From the NCBI RefSeq assembly GCF_012275375.1, contig NZ_JAAZQJ010000004.1:372001-436000 (forward strand): a stretch of 64,000 bases of DNA, given 5' to 3'. Under the pieces are notes generated by a model. The model ran no database searches. It was not told the origin of the DNA and saw only the letters and a program-made list of their open reading frames with translations. Positions 53,801-60,201 of this stretch are shown here, piece by piece (position 1 is the first letter of the stretch; each line of letters opens with the position of its first letter). The position numbers and the translations under genes were made by a program. Origin of the DNA: Dyella sp. SG609 (GTDB lineage: Bacteria > Pseudomonadota > Gammaproteobacteria > Xanthomonadales > Rhodanobacteraceae).

Positions 53801-55380
53801 CGGTCTATTGCTATGACGCCCGTGGCAATGTCGTGCAGAAGCGCCAGACCCAAGGCATGAACGTCGATACGGTCAGCTACACGTACACCTTGGCCGACCG
53901 TCTCGCGAGCACCCGGACGCCTGATAACACATTCATCCAGTATGGCCGCGATGGCGTGGGTCGTATTAGCACCGTCACTGCGCAGCTGCCGGGGGCTACG
54001 AACGCCAGTAATGTCGCCACCAATGTCGCCTATCTGCCGTTCGGTCCGATCGCGACGTACACGCTGGGCAATGGCCAGACGATCACTCGGACCTATGACG
54101 CCAACTACGCAGTGACTGACGTCGTCAGTCCCGCGCTGAATTTGCACTTTGCACGCAATGCCATGGGCAACATAGCAGCTTTGGGCAATGCTCCGGGCGC
54201 CAATCCAGCGATCGAAGCTTATAACTACGATCCATTGCATCGCCTGATTGGCGTGAAGGATGCTCAGGGGCGAGCCATAGAGACGTACAGCTATAACAAG
54301 ACGGGCGACCGCCTTAGCAAAGCAAGCAACGGGTTAGCCACCGGCACCTATGGCTACCAAGCAGGCACTCATTGGCTGACGAGCATCGGAAGCAGCGTTC
54401 GGACGTACGACGCCAACGGCAATACGACGGGCAACTCTATCGGTGGCGATGTCTTCGGCTATGGCTACAACGACCGTAATCGCATGGTGGTGGTGCAGAA
54501 GAACGGGCAGACCGTCGTCAGTTCTACGTACAACATCATGGGGCAACGCGTAGCCAAGGCGGCGATTGCAAATCAACGCTTTGCCTATAGCGAAAGGAGT
54601 GGGTTACTTGGCGAGTACGGAACGACAAGTCGAAACTACGTATGGCTAGATAACACACCAGTTGCGGTAGTAGAAAGTGATGGCGCCCAGAGCTCTATGA
54701 GCTATCTGCATGCAGACGGGTTGGACGCACCGCGGGTAATCACTAATGTCTCAGGAGCTACTGTTTGGCAGTGGGCGTATCAAGGTAATCCTTTTGGTGA
54801 ATTGGCAGCTTCAGGAGATTTGACTTTGAACCTGCGCTTCCCGGGCCAGTATTACGACAATGAGGCCGGGACCATCTATAACCTGAATCGCTTCTTCTGT
54901 CCTGAATGCGGTCGCTACATACAGAGTGATCCTATAGGTCTTGGCGGAGGAATTAGTACATACGCCTATGTTGGCTCCGCTCCGCTCACGCACGTTGACC
55001 CTCTTGGGCTACAGGATGGTTCGACCACGGTAGACGCATACTGCCTGCGCTATGGGGCGGCAGCTTGTGCAGAAGCGGTAGGCGGTAAAGTTGGGGGAGG
55101 GATGAGCGCGGGGACGGCGATAGGCATAGGCGCTGGCGTCGCTACCGGTGTAGGGGCTGGGGTGCTTTCTCGCTCGTGCCCCAAGAGCGATGGGCCTGAT
55201 TGTTACGACCGCTTTGAAAGGGAAGCTCATCGGTGCATGCGCTGGGAAGGAAGAGGCCCTCCCGACGATCCTAATCGATGGGCTAGAGCCTGTGTCGAAA
55301 GGGCGGCCTACCGTCGGACCTTGTGCATCAAGGGTGTTGAAGATGAGCCTCCGGCTTGGTCGGACGCTGACTTGAGGTGA
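50815..55380 (+). CDS. Secreted RHS/YD-repeat protein with Cys-rich C-terminal tip
   Basis: A 1521-residue RHS protein, possibly a contact-dependent toxin. A signal peptide (LAVMLWLAAPAAMA) implies Sec export, unlike RHS proteins delivered by type VI secretion. Next is a Cys/Tyr-rich N-terminal part, the start of the RHS cage (DPIHSRTGIVLEHEVDYQGE, DUF6531-like), about 20 YD repeats (YDALDRLVSTVDNYN, YDANYAVTDV), and the RHS core (LHADGLDAPRVITN, LRFPGQYYDNEAGTIYNLNR, RYIQSDPIGLGGG) closing at DPLGL near 1399. The variable tip (~120 residues) has a Gly/Ala-rich helix and a Cys-rich end with CYDRFEREAHRCMRW and ACVERAAYRRTLCIKG, similar to tips I recall in other RHS proteins; activity unknown. 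Codon use turns AT-richer from about 54550 on. Followed by candidate immunity genes. Confidence 0.88.
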   Translation: MKFLGRLIRCLAVMLWLAAPAAMAQFSVPPDVGVYDYGFVRCDVPHFGYGSRAEAEQVGANYYYKTGNCSAYVSQPGPWASNTYQTGGICGGSDVYQYFYLGVDYYSRASDGVTYTAGSGCADTYHDGMVVIMQRPAACPLGYGANDTTKLCDPAGLIDPNKNNNYCKAGCNGTDPIHSRTGIVLEHEVDYQGEGKLELSRYYSSWSGQFDTTYFGSQWRHNFSQRVSVVTSGGKTVATVYRPNGDRYHYQQDANGAWVGDADVALKLTSTVDGSGNITSWSVLGPSGEIESYNGSGLLTAIQWHDQHRLTFTYNGIRLYQVTDEKGRALTFKYGAAPYVSDQRIVEVDAPNGLAITYTYADNADVITGVKYAGTLDGNAIAIASTKTYVYADGNPSRIALVGLIDEQGQRTGTWGYDSVGRGIMYVNGAATDFARKTQLAYNGDGSTTVTNWIDGAAGLSFARTFNFNVLHGVAHIASSTCTGCTSPAIQLPGVATMPALASYDANGYPSQTKDFNNNLSTFQYDGASGLKVQEVEASGTANQRTINTTWDTALRVPLLKVSLDNQGNTFARQGWEYNSRGQVMASCEMDPQLAGSYTCTRSGTAPAGVRRWTYTYCEAVDGTQCPVLGLLLSSDGPRTDVADITTYSYYLTTDESGCTTIGGVCHHAGDLYQVTDAAGHISTYLAYDKGGRVTRSRDANGVVTDRVYHPRGWLVRTIVRANADGSASANDAVTAMEYDATGTVHKVTDADGVAVTYTYDVAHRLTDITDALGNRVHYTLNALGAKTKEETFDANGTLRRSLARSYNTLGQLVGIKDGLNHTVFDASFSDSYDGNGNLVRSADALGIQRKQGYDALDRLVSTVDNYNGADQATQNTQSVFAYDPRDNLQGVSDPDGLNTTYDYDGLNNAKALHSPDTGTSSYLYDAAGNRIQATDARGVVSQSAYDALNRITATTYPTVSANVSYRYDEANSVTGCASSYSIGRLTSVVETAVTTVYCYDARGNVVQKRQTQGMNVDTVSYTYTLADRLASTRTPDNTFIQYGRDGVGRISTVTAQLPGATNASNVATNVAYLPFGPIATYTLGNGQTITRTYDANYAVTDVVSPALNLHFARNAMGNIAALGNAPGANPAIEAYNYDPLHRLIGVKDAQGRAIETYSYNKTGDRLSKASNGLATGTYGYQAGTHWLTSIGSSVRTYDANGNTTGNSIGGDVFGYGYNDRNRMVVVQKNGQTVVSSTYNIMGQRVAKAAIANQRFAYSERSGLLGEYGTTSRNYVWLDNTPVAVVESDGAQSSMSYLHADGLDAPRVITNVSGATVWQWAYQGNPFGELAASGDLTLNLRFPGQYYDNEAGTIYNLNRFFCPECGRYIQSDPIGLGGGISTYAYVGSAPLTHVDPLGLQDGSTTVDAYCLRYGAAACAEAVGGKVGGGMSAGTAIGIGAGVATGVGAGVLSRSCPKSDGPDCYDRFEREAHRCMRWEGRGPPDDPNRWARACVERAAYRRTLCIKGVEDEPPAWSDADLR

Positions 55381-55384
55381 GGAA

Positions 55385-55792
55385 ATGGATACGGAAGATA
55401 GTGGAATACAGGTACATCGCACCTTCTTCCCTGGCGGGGAGGTGATGTCTGAATGGGTTGAAAAAGATAGTCTTCTTCATGGCTGGAGGCGCCACTGGTT
55501 TAAAAACGGAAGATTATTTTCTGAGGCCGAGTATCGCGATGGTCAATCGCACGGCGTCATTCGAGAATGGACCGAATCTGGTCAGCTTACGCTTCAGGCT
55601 ATCTATAAGGCCGGAAAATTGGACGGTCGCTATCAGTCGTGGTGGGATGACGGCGAGAAAAAGGAAGAGGGATTCTATGTTCAGGGAAGAAGGCAGAGAG
55701 GCTATCGTTGGTATCGACCGAACGGCGAACTTTGGAGGGAGTCAACCGTCGAAGGGTCAGATTGGACTCCCCCTGATTTCACGGACACCTAA
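55385..55792 (+). CDS. YwqK-like (MORN-type repeat) protein, candidate immunity protein
   Basis: A 135-residue protein of short repeats of the form F-x-x-G-x-x-x-x-E-x-x-x-x-x-G-x-x-x-G: RRHWFKNGRLFSEAEYRDG, REWTESGQLTLQAIYKAGKL, YQSWWDDGEKKEEGFYVQG and YRWYRPNGELWRE. Such 'toxin-antitoxin system YwqK family antitoxin' proteins often follow polymorphic toxins. It starts 4 bp after the RHS stop, so it is coupled to the RHS gene and is the best immunity candidate for its tip. Base composition is lower in GC than flanking core genes. The last codons (FTDT, stop) are formed by what looks like the end of an IS remnant, so the natural C-terminus may be altered. Confidence 0.78.
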   Translation: MDTEDSGIQVHRTFFPGGEVMSEWVEKDSLLHGWRRHWFKNGRLFSEAEYRDGQSHGVIREWTESGQLTLQAIYKAGKLDGRYQSWWDDGEKKEEGFYVQGRRQRGYRWYRPNGELWRESTVEGSDWTPPDFTDT

Positions 55793-55881
55793 AAGCGGGG
55801 ACAATCCTCGCACGGAGGTGTTCGATGGAGAAGCGCCAGAAGTTCGGTGCTGAGTTCAAACGCGAGGCCGTTCGTATTGCC
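55785..55881 (+). mobile_element. Remnant of an IS3-type element (left end plus start of orfA)
   Basis: ATG 55825 opens a frame reading MEKRQKFGAEFKREAVRIAL, the N-terminal helix-turn-helix start typical of IS3/IS911-family OrfA transposases, with ACGGAGGTGTTCG as its ribosome binding site. The upstream stretch ggacacctaaaagcggggac (about 55785-55804) resembles the end of such elements. After about 19 codons the similarity stops and the frame runs into an unrelated small gene. The boundaries are estimates; no right end is visible. Confidence 0.6.
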
Positions 55882-55893
55882 TTAGGACATCGC

Positions 55894-56118
55894 ATGAAGT
55901 ACGCAGACGGGAGCATGGTTAGACTCGGTGATCGAGTGAGATTTGAACCTAATCTCACTGGAGTCGTAGTTTGCTCTGTGGATACGAGCGAGTACATGGA
56001 AAAGTATCCGAGAGATCAATGGGTTTCATACTTGAAGCATGGAGTTCTCATAGAAACGTTAGAAATTGGGCTAGTTCATCTGGAGGAGAATGATGTAGCT
56101 CTTCAGAAAGAAGAATGA
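55894..56118 (+). CDS. Small RHS-associated protein, candidate immunity protein
   Basis: A 74-residue protein: MKYADGSMVRLGDRVRFEPN, a beta-rich GVVVCSVDTSEYMEKYPRDQ, then YLKHGVLIETLEIGLVHLEE. I recall very similar small proteins (MKYxDGxxVRLGDRV...GVVVCSxDxxEYxxxYP) next to RHS toxins in many proteobacteria, where they are unnamed or presumed immunity proteins. The start is the ATG 55894 with AGGA (55884-55887) upstream; the longer in-frame form from 55825 is a chimera with the transposase remnant. Lower GC than the core genome. The next gene follows after 94 bp. Confidence 0.72.
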   Translation: MKYADGSMVRLGDRVRFEPNLTGVVVCSVDTSEYMEKYPRDQWVSYLKHGVLIETLEIGLVHLEENDVALQKEE

Positions 56119-56212
56119 GGAGTTAAGAATTAAGAATGCTAGATGCGCTATGGATGGGGGCGGGACAAGTTTCTTGTCGCCTCTGTCGGCCTCTCCCTTT
56201 GTGGCTGAGTCT

Positions 56213-56500
56213 ATGAGAGCAATCCTGCCATCCTCCTTTATTGGCCTCGTCCTTCTGGCCTGCGTATCCGCGGTTGCTGCTCCATCGAGCGCTGTTGACT
56301 GCGCGGATCGCGAATCGCGAGTAAGCATCAAGCCTGTCGCCCGGCAACAGCTGGACATTGAAGGGGGCAAGTTCTCCTATGGCGTCTTCGTCATATCCAA
56401 CGGGGCAAGTAAGCCTGTCAGGCTGTATGACCGCGATGAGGGGCCAGGTGATGTTAAATGCGCTATGGACGGGCTTGAGCTCGATCCTCCTGGTTTCTAG
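56213..56500 (+). CDS. Small exported protein of unknown function, possibly truncated
   Basis: A 95-residue frame starting at ATG 56213: MRAILPSSFIGLVLLACVSA is a signal peptide, with cleavage after VAA or a lipobox-like LLAC. The mature part (VDCADRESRVSIKPVARQQL, SYGVFVISNGASKPVRLYDR) could be one half of a beta-sandwich and ends abruptly at ELDPPGF, so it may be truncated. The frame continues 21 codons upstream of this ATG without protein character. I do not recognise a family. Confidence 0.5.
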   Translation: MRAILPSSFIGLVLLACVSAVAAPSSAVDCADRESRVSIKPVARQQLDIEGGKFSYGVFVISNGASKPVRLYDRDEGPGDVKCAMDGLELDPPGF

Positions 56501-56556
56501 GTGACTGCTCGGGGCAAGTTAACTACTCTCATCCCCTTTATCCGTGACGGTGCTTG

Positions 56557-56641
56557 AATAAGGGGCCGGATGTTATTAAGTGTGAATCGTTCCTGGTGGA
56601 CGTATTTAATTACCTCCGGCCCCTGCTTTAGGCCCCTTATT
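56557..56641 (+). other. Overlapping inverted repeats in the leader of the DUF4279-like gene
   Basis: aataaggggcc (56557-56567) pairs perfectly with ggccccttatt (56631-56641), while the overlapping ggggccgga (56562-56570) pairs perfectly with tccggcccc (56615-56623). The two pairings exclude each other. The element ends about 26 bases before the next start codon. It may be an attenuator-like switch, an IS end or chance. Confidence 0.45.
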
Positions 56642-56666
56642 TCGAAGAAAAGGTGTGCGCTTGGAA

Positions 56667-57056
56667 ATGGCTATGATGATTCAGTTCTATATTCGCATAG
56701 AGGGGGTGGAGTCGAGGCTCGATGCTATTCCCCAGGATTTCTTAGGGGCTTTGGGTGGTGGCTTCGTTGAGCGAAGAGGTAGTGGTCGACCGCTGACTAA
56801 CTCACGGCTTCGATATTGGATGAGCAGTAAGGTCGAAAGTACATTTGAGAGCCTGGCGGCCGATTTGATCGTATTCCTAAGGCGCGTGCTTGATCTGCCG
56901 CGTGTTGACGCGGAGTTGGAGGTTACGGTCGTGGTGGTGGCTGCCTGCCATGAAGATGATGAGAGGCCGGGATTCTATCTTGGGGCTGAGCTAGTCCGCC
57001 TGATCGGCTTACTTGGTGCGAGTATCGATTACGACGTCGTTCCATATCTTCGCTAA
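56667..57056 (+). CDS. DUF4279-like protein, candidate immunity protein
   Basis: A protein of about 129 residues. It reads MMIQFYIRIEGVESRLDAIP at the N-terminus, then GGGFVERRGSGRPLTNSRLR and a helix STFESLAADLIVFLRRVLDL, then a strand VTVVVVAACHEDDERPGFYL and the final ELVRLIGLLGASIDYDVVPY. This order (strand, polymorphic-type loop, helix, acidic strand, C-terminal alpha-beta unit) fits DUF4279, a family common in polymorphic toxin immunity loci. The start is uncertain: GTG 56655, ATG 56667, 56673 or 56676 are all in frame. The composition is AT-rich for this genome. Confidence 0.65.
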   Translation: MAMMIQFYIRIEGVESRLDAIPQDFLGALGGGFVERRGSGRPLTNSRLRYWMSSKVESTFESLAADLIVFLRRVLDLPRVDAELEVTVVVVAACHEDDERPGFYLGAELVRLIGLLGASIDYDVVPYLR

Positions 57057-57119
57057 GGAGAGGCGCAGACTTCTTTGGCTGCTCTGCCTGTAGGCAGATG
57101 TTCATGCGGGGAGTACTGG

Positions 57120-57395
57120 ATGGTGTGCCCAATCTCCATCGTGCTTCTGTGGGACGAGGGCGCGACATGGAAGGGTTGCGTCGGATCGCTGACGGAGTAC
57201 GCCTGACCCAGTAAGAAGGTCATCATTCACACCAGGGATGAGTGGCAGTTCTTCTATCTTCTGGATGAAGTAATCGGCAGCAGTGCGAGCCGAACTCAGT
57301 TATTCAGACTAATCCTTGTGGATATTGCCAAGTGCAATATTCCGTCGGAGCCGTTCTCCTTGGAGTCGCTAGAAAAGTCCGAAGCCTTGCGATAG
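57120..57395 (+). pseudogene. Small gene broken by one in-frame stop
   Basis: From ATG 57120 the frame reads MVCPISIVLLWDEGATWKGC and so on to SLTEYA, then a single TGA (57204-57206), then continues in the same frame with KKVIIHTRDEWQFFYLLDEV, QLFRLILVDIAKCNIPSEPF and stops at 57393-57395. The second part has clear protein character and no start codon of its own near its beginning. A nonsense mutation in a ~90-residue gene explains this best. From 57396 to 57505 I see nothing. Confidence 0.5.
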
Positions 57396-57733
57396 CTGCG
57401 CGCGCTTGTTGCGCCCCCTTGGATTGAACTCCTGAAAGTCTTCTACGCGACAAATTTCTGCTCCTCAATCAGTCGCCAACAGCCCGGTCACTCCCTCCTC
57501 TTTAATTTTCAGACTGCGCCTATACGGCGCCGACGACGATTGGGCGCTTCGTCACATCTGATAATCATGCCGTCGTAGAACACTACGAGCACGGCCTGGT
57601 TGCTGTTACAACCACGGCTATGCAGGCATATGCAGCATGCAAAGTCCTGCGCGCGGAACCGGACGGCCGCTGCTACTTCGAGCGACGCGATCTCTCGCGC
57701 CGTAGACCTGACATTTGGAAATTTGAGGGCTTT

Positions 57734-58201
57734 ATGAGGGAATTAATCGGTTTCGAGATAAAGCATGACGACGATGGCTCGTGTCAGTTGTGCATGGAAC
57801 TTCAATCCGGTCTCTATGCGGGGCGTGGCTCTGCGTATTTCGACCCCAGGTTCCTTCTGGAAAAGGCCAAGGAAATGGCGGTTTATCCTCTGCCGGAGCA
57901 TGGGGTGGAATTTTTCGGTGGGTATCTGGATGCGAATGATCTGACGAAACTGAGGTGGCGGCACGTCGATCTATCGGTGCGCTCCACGGGATTCCTGGGT
58001 GAGATCGGCTTGCGGGCGGCGGTGGCGGAGCCGTCGGATGATGGGAAGACCATTCGCAGCTATACCTTCGTTGAAATAGCCACCGACTACGCGCAGCTGT
58101 CCACATTGGCGGAGGGGTTGGTGGCTCTGGTCGAAGGGCGGGATGATTCGTTCGCCATGGAGTTCAATACGGGGCGCGGGCGACAGGGAAGGGTGTACTG
58201 A
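57734..58201 (+). CDS. Hypothetical protein, possibly an immunity-type beta protein
   Basis: A 155-residue protein of unknown family. ATG 57734 has GAGG five to six bases upstream, which decides the start. It reads MRELIGFEIKHDDDGSCQLC, GRGSAYFDPRFLLEKAKEMA, VEFFGGYLDANDLTKLRWRH, TGFLGEIGLRAAVAEPSDDG and SYTFVEIATDYAQLSTLAEG, an antiparallel-sheet pattern with a C-terminal helix. The frame is open upstream as far as 57506 with plausible sequence (VVEHYEHGLVAVTTTAMQAY) but no start except ATG 57620. It may be the end of a longer, decayed gene. Confidence 0.55.
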   Translation: MRELIGFEIKHDDDGSCQLCMELQSGLYAGRGSAYFDPRFLLEKAKEMAVYPLPEHGVEFFGGYLDANDLTKLRWRHVDLSVRSTGFLGEIGLRAAVAEPSDDGKTIRSYTFVEIATDYAQLSTLAEGLVALVEGRDDSFAMEFNTGRGRQGRVY

Positions 58202-58238
58202 TCGATTCCTTGGCCTCAAACAGGCGCGAGTGCGGACG

Positions 58239-58373
58239 ATGAAGAAGAAAGGCGAGCGGCCGAACAGGTATCCATGGGAAGCATGGATCATGCTCGCCAT
58301 TCTTCCCTTCATCATCATCGTTGGAACAATCTGCAGTGCGCTGATCGTGTATGGCCACTTCGTTTGGAAGTAG
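58239..58373 (+). CDS. Small single-span membrane protein
   Basis: A 44-residue protein: MKKKGERPNRYPWEAW, then a hydrophobic segment IMLAILPFIIIVGTICSALI, then VYGHFVWK. Positive N-terminus and one helix suggest an inner-membrane protein with N-in orientation. It lies 37 bp after the preceding hypothetical gene, with only a weak ribosome binding site, so expression is uncertain. Confidence 0.45.
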   Translation: MKKKGERPNRYPWEAWIMLAILPFIIIVGTICSALIVYGHFVWK

Positions 58374-58456
58374 GGCACAGGCACGGTGAGCCGATCACTA
58401 ACTGTTAACACACCCTTGCTACTCTCGCCCCGACCAACAGCCAAGGAGCAAGACAT

Positions 58457-58912
58457 ATGCAAAGGATATCCACCGCCGCCCTGCTGGTTCTCTCCGTCGC
58501 CGCCATGCCGGCCTTCGCCCAATCGGATCGCGAAGTCGTCGAAGACATGGTCACGCGCTCCGCCAATGTCTGTCCTGGACATAGCGCCGACCGCACCACT
58601 CCTACCGTAAAGTCCGTGCCCGTGGGCGCACTGCGGGTGATGCTGGAGCGCGGGCTGGTGATGTGTCCCGATCGCCGCCTCGACGCCGATGCGCCCGCCG
58701 CCTTTTATGGCCGCGTAGGCGTGTTCACCTGGAACCCCGAGGTGAAGGAAGGTTCGGCCGTGATCGTGAAGCAGATCGATGCGATGACGCGCAAGGACGA
58801 TTACCCGCAGGACACGCTGGTGTGGGATGCGAAGGGCAATGCGTTGAAGCAACGCACCGTGCCTGCGTTCGAGGCGAAGCCGGGTGCCGCGGTGCTTTAC
58901 CACGTGCGGTAA
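58457..58912 (+). CDS. Exported hypothetical protein
   Basis: A 151-residue periplasmic protein of unknown family. The ATG at 58457 follows AAGGAGCAAGACAT, a strong ribosome binding site. The signal peptide is ISTAALLVLSVAAMPAFA. The mature part has two Cys residues (SANVCPGHSA and GLVMCPDRRL) that may form a disulfide, and a run KEGSAVIVKQIDAMTRKDDY. GC content is back to core level, so this marks the right border of the island. It is monocistronic and convergent with rsmE. Confidence 0.7.
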   Translation: MQRISTAALLVLSVAAMPAFAQSDREVVEDMVTRSANVCPGHSADRTTPTVKSVPVGALRVMLERGLVMCPDRRLDADAPAAFYGRVGVFTWNPEVKEGSAVIVKQIDAMTRKDDYPQDTLVWDAKGNALKQRTVPAFEAKPGAAVLYHVR

Positions 58913-58980
58913 AGCGAAGGTATTGATGGACCGACTCGATTGCGGCGCGCCATCTTGGCGCGTCGTTTTTCTGAGCCGCT

Positions 58981-59718
58981 TCAAATATCCCCATGCAACG
59001 CCTGCAACGCCGCCAACGCCGCCAACCCCGCCGTCTCAGTCCGCAAAATCCTCGGCCCCAACCGCAACCCCTGAAACGCCGCCGTACTTAGCGCCCCCCC
59101 ATCCCGCTCCCCCAACCCACCTTCCGGCCCAACCACCAACACCCCACCACTCGCCGGAAAATCCAACGCCCGCGCCTGCACCGTACCTTCTGGCAACAAC
59201 GCCAGACGCAAGGCCCCATCATCCGCCGGCAGATCCCGCAACCAGGCTTCCAGCGACAACGCCGGCACAATCTCCGGCACCACCGCGCGCCCACTCTGCT
59301 CGCATGCGCTCTGCGCCACCGCACGCCAATGCGCCAGGCGCTTCTCCGCCCGCGCCGCATCGAGCTTCACCTCGGACCGCTCCGTATGCAGCGGCACGAT
59401 GCGCGCCACGCCCAGTTCCGTGGCCTTCTGCACGATCAGATCCATCTTCTCGCCACGCGCAATGCCCTGGGCCAGCGTCAACCGCAACGGCGATTCGTTA
59501 TCCACGCGCTGGCTGGACGCCACGCGAACGCTCACTTCGCGCTTGCCCACCGCAACGATGACGGCCGCATAGTCCTGCCCATCGCCATTGAACAGCACCA
59601 GCGCGTCGCCAACCGTCATACGCAGAACGCGCGCCACGTGTTCGCCAGCCTGGGCGGGCAGGGCGAATTCGGTATCGATGGCGAGGGGCTGGTCGACGTG
59701 GATGCGGATGGTGCGCAT
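58981..59718 (-). CDS. rsmE: 16S rRNA (uracil-1498-N3)-methyltransferase
   Basis: SPOUT methyltransferase, 245 residues, modifying U1498 of 16S rRNA with SAM. The N-terminal PUA-like domain is MRTIRIHVDQPLAIDTEFAL and HVARVLRMTVGDALVLFNGD; the middle ARIVPLHTERSEVKLD; the knot carries VLVVGPEGGLGERD and LGPRILRTETAGLAAL, both hallmark SAM-binding loops. The ATG 59716-59718 is chosen because it matches the family start; a longer frame upstream has no support. The 3' third uses noticeably more C-runs, but the reading frame and motifs are intact. Confidence 0.95.
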   Translation of the reverse strand: MRTIRIHVDQPLAIDTEFALPAQAGEHVARVLRMTVGDALVLFNGDGQDYAAVIVAVGKREVSVRVASSQRVDNESPLRLTLAQGIARGEKMDLIVQKATELGVARIVPLHTERSEVKLDAARAEKRLAHWRAVAQSACEQSGRAVVPEIVPALSLEAWLRDLPADDGALRLALLPEGTVQARALDFPASGGVLVVGPEGGLGERDGGALSTAAFQGLRLGPRILRTETAGLAALAALQALHGDI

Positions 59719-59859
59719 GGCGGGAAGCTTTCGGGAAAGCGCCATTTTACCCACGACCATGGAGCTGAACGACGGTATTGCCCTCCGGCTCCAGGCGGTT
59801 GCCGATGGCGTCCGGCAGGCGCAGCATCGTTGAACCCACGGCTTCCTGAGGGCCGAGTC

Positions 59860-60201
59860 ATGTCCAAGTCCCCCCTGCTTATCGCCGCCTTGCTGGCCAT
59901 GCTGGCAAGTTCAGCCTCGGCGCAGGACGCCAAGGCGCCCACCCAGGATGCCCGCACCCGGCGCATCGAGGGCCTGGAAACCATGCCGTATCCGCCACCG
60001 GCGAGCAGCGCCCATGGCGGCCAGCAGGTAGGTACCGATCACAACTGCCTGCGCCAGACCGGCAGCCATATCCCGCCGAAGCAGGGCCAGTGCATTCCCG
60101 CGCCGGGCCGGACTTACAACAAGCAGGATATCGACCGCACGGGCGAACAGAAGCTTGGGCCGGCGCTGCGAAAGCTCGATCCGAGCGTAGGCGGGCACTA
60201 A
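59860..60201 (+). CDS. Small exported hypothetical protein
   Basis: A 113-residue protein with signal peptide (SPLLIAALLAMLASSASAQ). The mature part is polar and Pro/Gly-rich: TRRIEGLETMPYPPPASSAH, then GTDHNCLRQTGSHIPPKQGQ with CIPAPGRTYNKQDI, containing two Cys residues, and a C-terminal helix KLGPALRKLDPSVGGH. I recall comparable small proteins in Xanthomonadales without a known function. The ATG at 59860 is preceded by GAGGGCCGAGTC. Its end overlaps that of bioA by four bases, in convergent orientation. Confidence 0.7.
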   Translation: MSKSPLLIAALLAMLASSASAQDAKAPTQDARTRRIEGLETMPYPPPASSAHGGQQVGTDHNCLRQTGSHIPPKQGQCIPAPGRTYNKQDIDRTGEQKLGPALRKLDPSVGGH

